Positions 34,963 to 44,265 of a stretch of 64,000 nucleotides of DNA are shown here, piece after piece. The stretch is from CAYWWY01 sp964462525 (GTDB lineage: Bacteria > Thermotogota > Thermotogae > MWEM01), in the NCBI GenBank assembly GCA_964462525.1, contig CAYWWY010000002.1:230971-294970 (forward strand), in the 5' to 3' direction. The notes under the pieces are model-generated. The model was not told where the DNA came from. It saw only the letters and a program-made list of their open reading frames with translations, and did not search any database. How positions within the stretch are numbered: the stretch's first letter is position 1; every line of letters begins with the position of its first letter. The translations under genes and the position numbers were made by a program.

Positions 34963-35526
34963 GGGTTTCTATCAATTCGGAATGGGAATTGCCGCGTTTA
35001 CTGACTTGGGTCTTCAATTGTCGGTTGTCCCCAATTTTTTTTTTGGCCGGTTGCAGACATCCAGCTACTACACGATTCAAACGAATCTCTTCGTCGGCCT
35101 TCTGATGGCATGATTTATGATCCAACGATTTCAGAGAGAAAAGCCTACCCCTTGGGCAGACTTCTTCCTAGGAGGGGTGGCGTTACGGATTCCCATTACA
35201 GGCATCATTTACCAAATCTTCTTGTCTCAAGCGCATACCCCTTCCGGATTGTATTCTTCTTTTTCCATCGCCCTTCGCGACCGTATCAGTGGAAAGACCC
35301 ACTGAAATGGTTCATCTATCCCGGACTTTACGCGCTGGTATCCATGCTCCGAGGCGCACTCACCGGATTCTACCCCTACTGGTTTTTCAACCCATCGGCT
35401 GAACAAGGAATCGGATCATATGGCAGGGTATTCTTGTTCGTGATTCTGGTTTTTTTCGTATTTTCCATGTTGGGACTGGGCATGGTGATGGCCCACAGAA
35501 AACTGTCCTCTAGCCGATTATCCTAA
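34963..35526 (+). pseudogene. Decayed multi-pass membrane protein (Pr6Pr-like)
   Basis: Three stretches look like one membrane protein. QTSSYYTIQTNLFVGLLMA comes first, then an in-frame TGA at 35111-35113. The same frame continues with ADFFLGGVALRIPITGIIYQIFL. After about 35240 the reading moves to another frame, with YQWKDPLKWFIYPGLYALV and RGALTGFYPYWFFNP. These blocks resemble the six-helix Pr6Pr family. A stop codon, a frameshift and missing residues around the shift indicate a pseudogene, although a ten-T run at 35035-35044 makes sequencing error conceivable. No clear start or ribosome site is present. Confidence 0.5.
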
Positions 35527-35688
35527 ACCAATAAGGTAAGCATAGAACCTTTCGAAGGAGGACAGGAATCAAACCGATGGGCGTATGTTCACGCGCATAC
35601 TTGTGATCCATCAAAAACCGTGTGGTATATCTTGGGAGGAATATGGTACACTAGAAGAGCAAAAAATACCAGATCGAAAGGAGAAATA

Positions 35689-35925
35689 ATGAAGGGCAAT
35701 CTGGTCTTGATCGAGATGCTGGGGCTTATGGTTGTCTGTAGTGTGGCTTCTGGTAAATCGGCTTATGACCATCCCACAACTCAAGAGCACATCCTCGCGG
35801 ATTCCAAGCACGCTATTGTTCAACGGATGAATCAATGGCAGATTCCGGGCATGAGCGCGGGAATCGTGTGCAAACCATACGGGGTAGGGGCAGAGCGATC
35901 AAAACCCGTCATGGTTCCATCATAA
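35689..35925 (+). pseudogene. Truncated serine hydrolase (beta-lactamase-like) remnant
   Basis: The reading frame is 78 residues behind AAAGGAG. It has a hydrophobic N-terminus resembling a signal peptide, then AIVQRMNQWQIPGMSAGIV and YGVGAERSKPV. This matches the first 50 or so residues of class-C beta-lactamase-type serine hydrolases (typically IPGxSVAIV then YGVAD). The stop comes before the catalytic SxxK motif, so no active enzyme can be made. It is probably a deletion remnant left next to the pseudogene upstream. Confidence 0.5.
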
Positions 35926-35953
35926 CGAGTCTTCAAATCAAAGGAGCAATTTT

Positions 35954-38713
35954 ATGAAGTATCAAGACGTGGTATACGATTTTATTGAAACAATATGGAT
36001 TGCAACTTGGCCGGAATTGCAGTTTATATACATAAGTCCAGAATTGTATGAAATTACTGGATATTCTGTTTCTGAATTTGAAAAAGATCCTGCGCTCTAT
36101 CAGACAATATTTCCTCCCGAAGACCTTATCATGATTAACGAATTAATCAAATCTTTGAAAGTTAATCAAAAGGAGTCATTTGAATTTAGAATCCGACACA
36201 AAAATGGATCTTGTTTTTTGATGGGCTGTTGTATTAAACTGGTAGAATACGATAATAAAAAGTTTGTTTTTAGTGTTGTCTATGATCTTCAAAATAAAAG
36301 AATTTCAGAATTGGATACATATAAATACACTGTCTTTTTACAAAAAGTAATTGATACTGTTCCGGAAAATATATTTGTTCGAGATAAAAATGGACGGTTC
36401 GCAATTGCAAATCAAGCTGTTGCGAATTGGTATGAAACAACTGTAGACGATTTGATCGGGAAAACCGATTATGATTTTAATCCAAACACCAAAGAAGTCG
36501 ATCTCTTTGTATCAAGAGATCAAACGGTGTTTAGAACAAACGAAGAACTTACTGTAAGCGAAGAAGAAATTCTCGATGTACACGGAAACTCTCATTGGAT
36601 CAAAACAAAAAAAGTTCCGATCGTTTTAGATTCCGGTGAAAAAATGGTATTGGGTATTTGTATCGATATTACCGAAACGAAAATCATACAACAAAAAATC
36701 GAAGAACAAAATAAAATAAAAGAATTATTATTGCACCTCGCTACGGAATTCATTCATACTACACCTGAAAAAGTAGAAAAAAGCATTATGGTAGCATTGG
36801 AAAAAATCGGAACATTTGTTCAAGCGGATCGAGTATATATATTAAAATATCTTTATGAAAAGGAAATCGCTCGAAATGTTTATGAGTGGTGTAGCGAAAA
36901 CACCCCGAGCGCAAAAAATCAATTGCCGGAAGTTCCGCTTGATCAAATGGATGAATGGGTTATCGCGCATTCTGGAAATCAAAAAATCCATTATCCAAAC
37001 ATTTCTTTGCTCGAAGAAGGACCACTCAAAACGATTTTGCAACTGAAAGACACTAAGGCATTGATCGCCGTGCCTGTTTGTTCAGCTGGATATTGTCACG
37101 GAAGCATCGGGTTTGATTTCGTTCGCTCGACAAAAGAATTATCAGAAGATGATTTACGCATATTGGAATTATTCGCGGGAATGTTAGCGCAGGTATACGA
37201 CTCTATAAAAGCGAAAAAAGAGATAGTCGACTACCAAAAACGTATCGATGATATATTGCAAGAAATACCCGGATCTATATGGTCCGTCAGCTGGCCGGAT
37301 AAACAAACGCTGTATATTTCTCCTTCTGCTTCAGAACTATATAAAAGACCGATGTCAGAACTGATAGGCAATAGAGACACATCATTCGAATTTGGCCATC
37401 CAGAAGATTTAGATATTATAAGAAATGCCGTCAGCAAAATGCTTACTGAAGGGTTTGCTGAGTCCCAATACCGCATTATAAGAGGCGATGGATCTTGCAT
37501 TTGGCTCAATACGAAAATGAAGGCAGTAATAGAAAACGGCCAAGTCATTCGTGTTCACGGAATCGATGCGGATATCACTCAGCAAAAAGAAGCGGAAAAG
37601 TTATTGGAAATGGCCTCAAAAGCGAAATCTCGATTCTTGGCCAATATGTCCCATGAGCTTCGAACCCCACTGACTACAATTCAAGGATTCTCCGAAACAC
37701 TGGAAGCAACGGATCTGGACGAAGACCAGAAAAATATGCTGGATCATATTATGGTTGCGGCAAAAACCCTCAAAGATGTAGTGGGAAACATTTTGGACAT
37801 TTCCAAAATAGAAGCCGGAAAAATGGAACTCTATCCCAAATCATTCAATGTCGAAAAACTGATCAAACAAACTGTATCCTTAATCGAGTTTCAAGCAAAA
37901 AGGAAGAATATTGCGCTTATTCTTAATATCGAAAAAAATATCCCACATTTGTATCTCGATCCGGTCCGGCTGCAGCAAGTGTTGCTCAACCTGTTGGCAA
38001 ACGCTGTAAAGTTTGTCAACGAAGGGTCAATCACAGTAACCGGAAAAACCACCTCCAAAGATCCCTTGTGTGTGTATTTCGAAGTTTCTGATACCGGCAT
38101 CGGCATTCCGAAAGATCATCAAGAGATCATCTTCCAACAGTTTCAGCAAGTCGATGGATCACCCACGCGAAGATATGGAGGCGCAGGGCTCGGGCTTACC
38201 ATATGTTCTGAAATTCTTCACTTGATGGGATCAGAAATCCACCTTGTTTCCGAATCAAACGCCGGATCCACTTTCTATTTTACCGTTTGTTCTTCTAAAT
38301 CAGTAAAAAAAGAAGAAATCGCGGCGAAATTACGAATACCTCTCTCTAGTAAAGTATATAACATCCTATTCGTGGAAGACGATCCTCCCAATACAATCGT
38401 CTTGAAATCTTTCTTGAAGAGAATCATTCCCGGTTCCAAACTCATCGGAACACATAACGGAGAACAAGCATTATCCGCGTTTTCCCGCGACATCGATCTC
38501 GTCATCATGGATCTGCATATGCCTGTAATGGATGGTTGGACCGCCGCTTCGAAGATTCGAGCGATCGATGCCCTGGTTCCTATCATCGCCGTCACTGCAT
38601 CCGCTGACGACCATTCAGTCAAAAAAGCCTACGATATGGGTTGCTCTGACTTCTTATCAAAACCCTATTCCTTGGTTACCCTCGCTGCCATTATTGGAAA
38701 ATGGCTTCCTTAA
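35954..38713 (+). CDS. Hybrid sensor histidine kinase (PAS-PAS-GAF-PAS-HisKA-HATPase-REC)
   Basis: The 919-residue protein has no membrane segment, so it is a cytoplasmic sensor. Domains in order: PAS (about 8-115), PAS (about 125-240), GAF (about 255-415), PAS (about 425-545) and HisKA with phospho-His567 in NMSHELRTPL. The HATPase carries LLNLLANAVKF, DTGIGIP and GAGLGLTI. A receiver domain with Asp853 in VIMDLHMPVMDGW ends the protein. The first half is more A+T-rich than the second and than neighbouring genes. No response regulator or target gene is adjacent; output through a separate phosphotransfer partner is likely. ATG follows AAAGGAG. Confidence 0.93.
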   Translation: MKYQDVVYDFIETIWIATWPELQFIYISPELYEITGYSVSEFEKDPALYQTIFPPEDLIMINELIKSLKVNQKESFEFRIRHKNGSCFLMGCCIKLVEYDNKKFVFSVVYDLQNKRISELDTYKYTVFLQKVIDTVPENIFVRDKNGRFAIANQAVANWYETTVDDLIGKTDYDFNPNTKEVDLFVSRDQTVFRTNEELTVSEEEILDVHGNSHWIKTKKVPIVLDSGEKMVLGICIDITETKIIQQKIEEQNKIKELLLHLATEFIHTTPEKVEKSIMVALEKIGTFVQADRVYILKYLYEKEIARNVYEWCSENTPSAKNQLPEVPLDQMDEWVIAHSGNQKIHYPNISLLEEGPLKTILQLKDTKALIAVPVCSAGYCHGSIGFDFVRSTKELSEDDLRILELFAGMLAQVYDSIKAKKEIVDYQKRIDDILQEIPGSIWSVSWPDKQTLYISPSASELYKRPMSELIGNRDTSFEFGHPEDLDIIRNAVSKMLTEGFAESQYRIIRGDGSCIWLNTKMKAVIENGQVIRVHGIDADITQQKEAEKLLEMASKAKSRFLANMSHELRTPLTTIQGFSETLEATDLDEDQKNMLDHIMVAAKTLKDVVGNILDISKIEAGKMELYPKSFNVEKLIKQTVSLIEFQAKRKNIALILNIEKNIPHLYLDPVRLQQVLLNLLANAVKFVNEGSITVTGKTTSKDPLCVYFEVSDTGIGIPKDHQEIIFQQFQQVDGSPTRRYGGAGLGLTICSEILHLMGSEIHLVSESNAGSTFYFTVCSSKSVKKEEIAAKLRIPLSSKVYNILFVEDDPPNTIVLKSFLKRIIPGSKLIGTHNGEQALSAFSRDIDLVIMDLHMPVMDGWTAASKIRAIDALVPIIAVTASADDHSVKKAYDMGCSDFLSKPYSLVTLAAIIGKWLP

Positions 38714-38740
38714 GTTTTTTTAAAATGAAGGAGTGATCAG

Positions 38741-39526
38741 ATGAAGCTGATGAAACAAGAGGTTTCCTTGCCACAATTGGAACGAACTGCCAAGTTGTAT
38801 GTCGCGGCTCCCGATCAAATGCTCGAAGGGGCGAGATATCCCGTGCTTTACATGCATGACGGGCATAACCTCTTTCTGCCGGAAGATTCGTTCACAGGAA
38901 TCACTTGGGGCGTCCTCGAATCCGATCGACAATTTCCCACCTTGCCCAAGGTTATTATTGTGGGTCTGGAATGCGCCGATGGAGAGCGGCGGTTTTCCGA
39001 GTATTCCGGGTATCCGTTTGAGGATTTCGATTTCGAGATGGATTCAAGTCCCCCTTTGGGAGGCCTTGGGGATCTCTATCTGGACACGATCGTCAATGAG
39101 ATCAAACCGATGATCGACAATCACTATCCGACGCTTCCGGAACGAGAGCATACAGGAATGATGGGGTCTTCGATGGGAGGGGTCATCTCTCATTACGCCG
39201 CCCTGACAAAAGGCCGCTTTTTTTCCCGATTCGGTTCTCTGTCTGGGGCCTTTTTTGTGAGCGAACAGAGAATCATTCAGGAAACCTTGGAAGCCGACCT
39301 GTCGCATATACACCGGTTTTACATAGCCGTCGGAACGGCAGAATCGGGGATCGCTTTTGCAGACCGGTATCTTCAAACCAACCGACGGGTCTTTCAGGCC
39401 CTTTCCGAGAAAATCCCATCGGATCGGTTGCGGTTTGAGCAGGTTCAAGGAGGCATTCACCACGAATCCGCCTGGGCTCAACAGTTCCCTCAAGCGCTCG
39501 GTTTTCTCTTTGATGGATATCCATAA
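38741..39526 (+). CDS. Esterase D/enterochelin-esterase-like alpha/beta hydrolase
   Basis: The 261-residue protein belongs to the putative esterase (Esterase/Fes) family. PVLYMHDGHNLFLPEDS is the early strand block, MMGSSMGGVISHYAAL holds the nucleophile elbow G-x-S-x-G (Ser in SSMGG), and GGIHHESAWAQQ supplies the catalytic His. No signal peptide is seen, so it acts in the cytoplasm. ATG follows AAGGAG, 27 bases after the histidine kinase. Substrate unknown. Confidence 0.85.
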   Translation: MKLMKQEVSLPQLERTAKLYVAAPDQMLEGARYPVLYMHDGHNLFLPEDSFTGITWGVLESDRQFPTLPKVIIVGLECADGERRFSEYSGYPFEDFDFEMDSSPPLGGLGDLYLDTIVNEIKPMIDNHYPTLPEREHTGMMGSSMGGVISHYAALTKGRFFSRFGSLSGAFFVSEQRIIQETLEADLSHIHRFYIAVGTAESGIAFADRYLQTNRRVFQALSEKIPSDRLRFEQVQGGIHHESAWAQQFPQALGFLFDGYP

Positions 39527-39614
39527 TGGACAGGGTTCCAAAGATACCGAACCATGTGATACAATATGATATGGAAAACGAACTACATTCTGGAATCAAT
39601 AAGGAGGGTGCGAT

Positions 39615-40994
39615 TTGATCAAAATGGACCTCAGCCAATTCTTGGCCCGGATGAAGCGGTATTCTGAACTCCGAATCCAAGACAACAGCAATATCATCCT
39701 TGCGCTCTTGAACGGAAACCTCGTACGCAACGAGAAGAACAAATCGAGGGGCGTAAGCGCACGCGTCTTTGACAATGGGTCTTGGGGATTTGCTTCAAAA
39801 GCGGAAACCAAAGAGCCGTCGATCGAACAAACCATCTTCACTGCCACGCAAAACGCGCGATTCTTGGCCGAAAAGTCCGATGTGTTCCAAGATCCCTACA
39901 CTTCCCCGACCATTCATTCGACAAAGGACTTTTCAACCAAGAAGAACCGATGGTCCCAGGCTCAAATCATGCAATACCTTCAGAGCGTGGACGCATTCAT
40001 CGCGAAGCAATATCCCGATCTTCTTTCGCGTTTGGTGGTGCTCAATTGTTTGGATATTGAAAAACACTTAATCACGACCGGTGGAACGACCGCAATCCTC
40101 AAACTGCCGCGTACTGTGCTTTATATCCGCCTTTCCACCCAAAAAGACGGCTCTCCATGCGAGATGATGGACATCTTTGGCGGCAAAGGCAACTTGGAAG
40201 ACCACTTGAGCGAACCGGAAGGCTTGTCGAAACGGATCGACGCTCTGCATGAGAAACTCATGGAAAAAAATGAGGGGGTGCACCCGATCTCGGGGTTCCA
40301 TGATGTGATTTTGGACGCCGACCTGGCTGGAATCCTGGCGCACGAAGCCTTTGGCCATACCGTGGAGGCAGACTTGGTTCGGAATGGCTCTATTGCTGGA
40401 GACTATCTGAACAAAGAGGTGGCCAGTCCTTTGGTCTCTCTTTCCGACTTTGCCCACACCTTTCAGGACGAAGATACGCCTTGCCCGATCTTTATCGACG
40501 ATGAAGGCATTGAATGCAAAGACGCGCATATTGTCGAACGGGGCGTGTTAAAAGCGTACCTCCACAATCGAGACTCCGCGCATCAAATGGGCCATGAGCC
40601 TCTAGGCAACGCGCGCGCGTGGTCCTTTTCGGACGAACCCTTAATTCGAATGAGAAATACCGCCATACTACCAGGATCATCAAAGCTTGAAGAGATGATC
40701 GCTTCGATTGATGATGGGTATTATTTTACCAAGACCAGCAACGGTCAAGCCGATATGACCGGGGAATTCATGTTTGGTGTTACCGCAGGCTATGAGATTA
40801 AAAGTGGGAAATTGGGCAAGGCGGTGAAAGACACGACCATCTCCGGGAAAGCCTTCGATGTCCTTTCATCGGTCGCGATGGTCTCCGATGAGATGAAATG
40901 GAACTTTTCGGGAATGTGCGGAAAAAAGCAGATGATTCCTGTTGGCATGGGTGGGCCTGCCATCAAATGCCAAATCAGTGTGGGAGGGAAGTAG
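39615..40994 (+). CDS. tldD: TldD-type metalloprotease subunit
   Basis: TldD is the zinc-bearing half of the TldD/TldE protease, which trims unfolded peptides and matures some ribosomal peptides. The 459-residue protein carries the HExxxH motif (HEAFGHTVEADLV, about 235-245) and the C-terminal GMCGK..GGPAIK block with a candidate third ligand Cys. TTG at 39615 fits the ribosome site AAGGAGGGTG; the first ATG is at 39624. The paired TldE gene starts 1 base after the stop. No precursor-peptide gene is recognisable next to it. Confidence 0.92.
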   Translation: MIKMDLSQFLARMKRYSELRIQDNSNIILALLNGNLVRNEKNKSRGVSARVFDNGSWGFASKAETKEPSIEQTIFTATQNARFLAEKSDVFQDPYTSPTIHSTKDFSTKKNRWSQAQIMQYLQSVDAFIAKQYPDLLSRLVVLNCLDIEKHLITTGGTTAILKLPRTVLYIRLSTQKDGSPCEMMDIFGGKGNLEDHLSEPEGLSKRIDALHEKLMEKNEGVHPISGFHDVILDADLAGILAHEAFGHTVEADLVRNGSIAGDYLNKEVASPLVSLSDFAHTFQDEDTPCPIFIDDEGIECKDAHIVERGVLKAYLHNRDSAHQMGHEPLGNARAWSFSDEPLIRMRNTAILPGSSKLEEMIASIDDGYYFTKTSNGQADMTGEFMFGVTAGYEIKSGKLGKAVKDTTISGKAFDVLSSVAMVSDEMKWNFSGMCGKKQMIPVGMGGPAIKCQISVGGK

Positions 40995-40995
40995 G

Positions 40996-42291
40996 ATGAT
41001 GAATCATAAAGAAACCATCGAATACGCCCTGCATGCAATGGAGGGAAAGGGAGCCGATCAAGCGCAGGTGGTTGTTGAGTCGAACGTAATGCAGGAACTG
41101 AACGCGGAATCGCATATCACAAAACTCTTCCGAACCACAGAAGAAACCCAAGCCCAACTCACCTATATCAAAGAGCATAGGAAAGCGAGCACGAAAATCA
41201 ATCAGACCGCGCGCGAAGAGATCGATCAAGCGGTGGAAGAACTGGTTCAGCTATCCCAACACGCGCCCATAGACGAAGCCAATGATATCGCACCAAAAGT
41301 CGACGACGCGACCTTCGCGTTGGGGATCCAGGAACCGGATATGGATCGACTCTATCAATCTCTGCAAGAACTCAACGAAGAAATGAAGACCCGCTATCCC
41401 CAAATATCAGGCGATGTGGTCCTGTGGTATGAGGACAAAAAGAAAACCTTGGGAAACACCAATGGCCTAAACCTGAGCGAAACCAAAGGAAAGTACACCT
41501 TCACCGTCATGTTCTCGGCCAAAGACAAAGATCGGATCACCTCGTTCAACTATTCGTACGCGAGTTTGCTCGACTTGTCTCAAAGGATCACCCAGGTGGG
41601 TATGCTGGGCTCGCTTTTCGAACAAACCATTGCTGAACTCGATGCCCAACCCTTGCGCAGCAAATTCGAGGGAGATGTGATTGTCAATCCCCTTTGCTTA
41701 ACCAGCTTATTGCAGATGATTGCTCAGAACGCCCTTATGGATGGTCCGATGATTTCTGGGACCAGCCCGCTCAAAGACAAGATTGGGGTTCAAGTGGCCA
41801 GCGAACTCTTTACCTGGGAATCGAACCCTCGTTCTCCTGATTTGGCTGGAGGATATGCGATTACCAGCGACGGGTTTGTGGCGGAAGATACCCCCATCAT
41901 CGACCGCGGCGTGCTAAAGACGCATTTGCTCACCCAATACGGCGCAAACAAGACGGGCAGGAAAAGGGCGCCCAATTACGGGGATTCTTTTATGGTCAAA
42001 CCCGGTTCGAGCAGCAAAGAAGATATGATCCAAAGCGTCGATCGGGGCATCCTTCTTTCCCGATTCTCTGGGGGCGTTCCCGCGGCGAACGGAGATTTTT
42101 CCGGGGTCGCGAAGAATAGTTTCTACATTGAAAAAGGAAAGATCCAACACCCAATCAGCGAAGTAATGGTATCGGGCAACATCTTTGACCTGATCACCCA
42201 TATACAATCGGTCAGCCAAGAACGAGTGGATTTCGGTTTAACCATCATGCCTTGGGTCCATGCTACAGGCGTGACCATATCAGGAAAGTGA
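40996..42291 (+). CDS. tldE: TldE/PmbA subunit
   Basis: The 431-residue TldD/PmbA-family protein lacks HExxxH, as expected for TldE, the non-catalytic partner. The family C-terminal segments are present (NYGDSFMVKPGSSSKEDMI, SGNIFDLI, then PWVHATGVTISGK). ATG 40996 is seven bases behind GGAGGG and separated by one base from the tldD stop, so the two are co-translated. A longer frame upstream lies inside tldD. Confidence 0.92.
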   Translation: MMNHKETIEYALHAMEGKGADQAQVVVESNVMQELNAESHITKLFRTTEETQAQLTYIKEHRKASTKINQTAREEIDQAVEELVQLSQHAPIDEANDIAPKVDDATFALGIQEPDMDRLYQSLQELNEEMKTRYPQISGDVVLWYEDKKKTLGNTNGLNLSETKGKYTFTVMFSAKDKDRITSFNYSYASLLDLSQRITQVGMLGSLFEQTIAELDAQPLRSKFEGDVIVNPLCLTSLLQMIAQNALMDGPMISGTSPLKDKIGVQVASELFTWESNPRSPDLAGGYAITSDGFVAEDTPIIDRGVLKTHLLTQYGANKTGRKRAPNYGDSFMVKPGSSSKEDMIQSVDRGILLSRFSGGVPAANGDFSGVAKNSFYIEKGKIQHPISEVMVSGNIFDLITHIQSVSQERVDFGLTIMPWVHATGVTISGK

Positions 42292-42304
42292 AGGGGACCA
42301 GAGA

Positions 42305-44074
42305 ATGACGAATCCTGTTAAGCGCCTCAGAGACAGATTGAACCAAACGGGTGTGGACGCTTACATTGTACCCAGTTTTGATTCCCATCAGAGCGAGTAT
42401 GTCGCCCCGCACTTCAAAAAAAGAGAATGGCTGACCGGGTTTACCGGCTCCGCAGGAACGGCTATTGTGACCCAAGACCATGCGGTATTGTGGACCGACG
42501 GACGATACCATACTCAAGCCCAGCGGCAGCTGGCGGGGGGGCCATTCTCTCTGATCCGCGAAGGACTTCCTGGGGAGCCGACGATGGAAGAATGGTTACG
42601 CGATCTTCTGCCCGATCATGCCGTCATCGGATTCGATGGCAGCTGTTTGAACCAAGTGACATTTGCTGTGATTCAGGAACGAACCAAAGACAAAGAGTTT
42701 TCTTTCTCCATCGATACGTGTTTGTTGGATGGTCTTTGGGACGATCGTCCACCCTTACCCAAAGAGCCGGTTATTGACTTCCCATTGGCCTTCGCTGGAG
42801 CTTCCCGTCTGGATAAGCTCGACCGCGTGCGATCCAAAATGACCGAATGGAATGTCGATCTCTACCTCATTCCGAATCTGGATGATATTGCTTGGCTGAT
42901 GAACATTCGAGGAGCAGACATCCCGTTTTGTCCATTTGTTCTCTCGTACCTAACGATTGCCCATGACCAGACAACCCTGTTTATCCACCAAGAAAAACTG
43001 CCCAAACAACTGATTGCGGATTTCAAGGAGCAGGGCATCCGCTTGGTTCCCTACGAATCCATATACGAAGCACTCCGAAAAACCGATAAGCGAAGAATCC
43101 TGTTCGACCCCCAACAAGTCAGCGCAAAGCTCTTCTCATCGGTTCCCGAAGGGTGCCAAATGATCCCCAAAGGAGACCTGGTTACGAAGATGAAAGCGGT
43201 CAAATCAGAGGCCGAACTGCGCAACATTCACAACGCTCAGGTCAAAGATGGCGTAGCCATGATGCATTTCTTGGTGTGGTTGACCGATCAGGTGCCTAAA
43301 GGTTCGATAACCGAACTGGACATTGGGGAACAAGTCGCGCATTTCCGAAGCAATCAACCTAATTGGTTGGGGCCGAGTTTTGACCCCATTGCGGCATACA
43401 AAGAAAACGCCGCGATGATGCATTACAAAGCCACCCAAGAAAATCACGCTGTGATTGGATCGGAGGGGTTTTTGCTCATCGATTCCGGCGGCCAATACAT
43501 GGATGGAACTACCGATATCACCCGAACCGTCGCTTTGGGGCCCGTGACCAAGGAAGAACAAGTAGACTATACCCTAACCCTGAAAGCCCACATCGGCCTT
43601 GGTCAAGCCATTTTCCTGGAAGGCACCTGCGGCCCCCATATCGACGTTTTGGCGCGTCGACACATGTGGAACCGCGGATTGGACTATAAATGCGGCACCG
43701 GACACGGGATCGGATATGCGTTGGGTGTTCACGAAGGGCCGCACCGAATTCGAAACAACGATAATGCCGTTCCCTTGGAACCCGGCATGCTTGTGACCAA
43801 CGAGCCGGGGGTATACAAACCGGGGCGCCATGGGGTCCGGATCGAAAACACCGTATGTGTTCGATTGCATCAACAAACGGAGTTCGGTCGGTTCTACCGG
43901 TTCGAAACAATCTCCTTCTGCCCCATCGATACCACGCCAATTGTTTTGGATCTTCTGACCGATGACGAGAAGGATTGGCTGAATGCCTACCACCGAACAG
44001 TATACGAAACGCTGGCCCCGCAGTTGGAAGGAAGGGTTTTGGAACGCCTCCAAGAATGGACAAAACCGGTTTGA
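42305..44074 (+). CDS. M24B Xaa-Pro aminopeptidase
   Basis: Aminopeptidase P removes an N-terminal residue before proline. The 589-residue protein has the three-domain layout of the larger (XPNPEP1-like) type: two creatinase-like N-terminal domains and a C-terminal pita-bread domain. Metal ligands appear in LIDSGGQYMDGTTDITRTV (two Asp), GTGHGIGYALGVHEGP (His), NEPGVYKPG (Glu) and GVRIENTV (Glu). ATG follows GAAGGGG, 13 bases after tldE, so three peptidase genes lie in one run. Confidence 0.93.
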   Translation: MTNPVKRLRDRLNQTGVDAYIVPSFDSHQSEYVAPHFKKREWLTGFTGSAGTAIVTQDHAVLWTDGRYHTQAQRQLAGGPFSLIREGLPGEPTMEEWLRDLLPDHAVIGFDGSCLNQVTFAVIQERTKDKEFSFSIDTCLLDGLWDDRPPLPKEPVIDFPLAFAGASRLDKLDRVRSKMTEWNVDLYLIPNLDDIAWLMNIRGADIPFCPFVLSYLTIAHDQTTLFIHQEKLPKQLIADFKEQGIRLVPYESIYEALRKTDKRRILFDPQQVSAKLFSSVPEGCQMIPKGDLVTKMKAVKSEAELRNIHNAQVKDGVAMMHFLVWLTDQVPKGSITELDIGEQVAHFRSNQPNWLGPSFDPIAAYKENAAMMHYKATQENHAVIGSEGFLLIDSGGQYMDGTTDITRTVALGPVTKEEQVDYTLTLKAHIGLGQAIFLEGTCGPHIDVLARRHMWNRGLDYKCGTGHGIGYALGVHEGPHRIRNNDNAVPLEPGMLVTNEPGVYKPGRHGVRIENTVCVRLHQQTEFGRFYRFETISFCPIDTTPIVLDLLTDDEKDWLNAYHRTVYETLAPQLEGRVLERLQEWTKPV

Positions 44075-44265
44075 TTGAAGTATTTGCTGGGGATATCTTT
44101 CAATAAACCATCTTTGATACAGGGGTTTCTTGCGGTCGTTTTTTTAACCAGAAAGGAACCCCTCGCTTTTTTCACTTCATTCAATCCAAATGACAGGAGA
44201 TCAGCTGCTCTTGGCCCCCCATACACTCCTCCTGTTGCGCTGAATACTGGCTCACGGATTCTCCA

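Noticed and set aside
35035..35044. Ten-T run as an intrinsic terminator
   Set aside because: No stable GC-rich stem precedes it, and it lies within the Pr6Pr-like coding pattern (Phe codons).
39615..42291. Microcin-type maturation locus suggested by TldD/TldE
   Set aside because: TldD/TldE pairs are widespread housekeeping proteases, and no small precursor gene or dedicated exporter is seen next to them.
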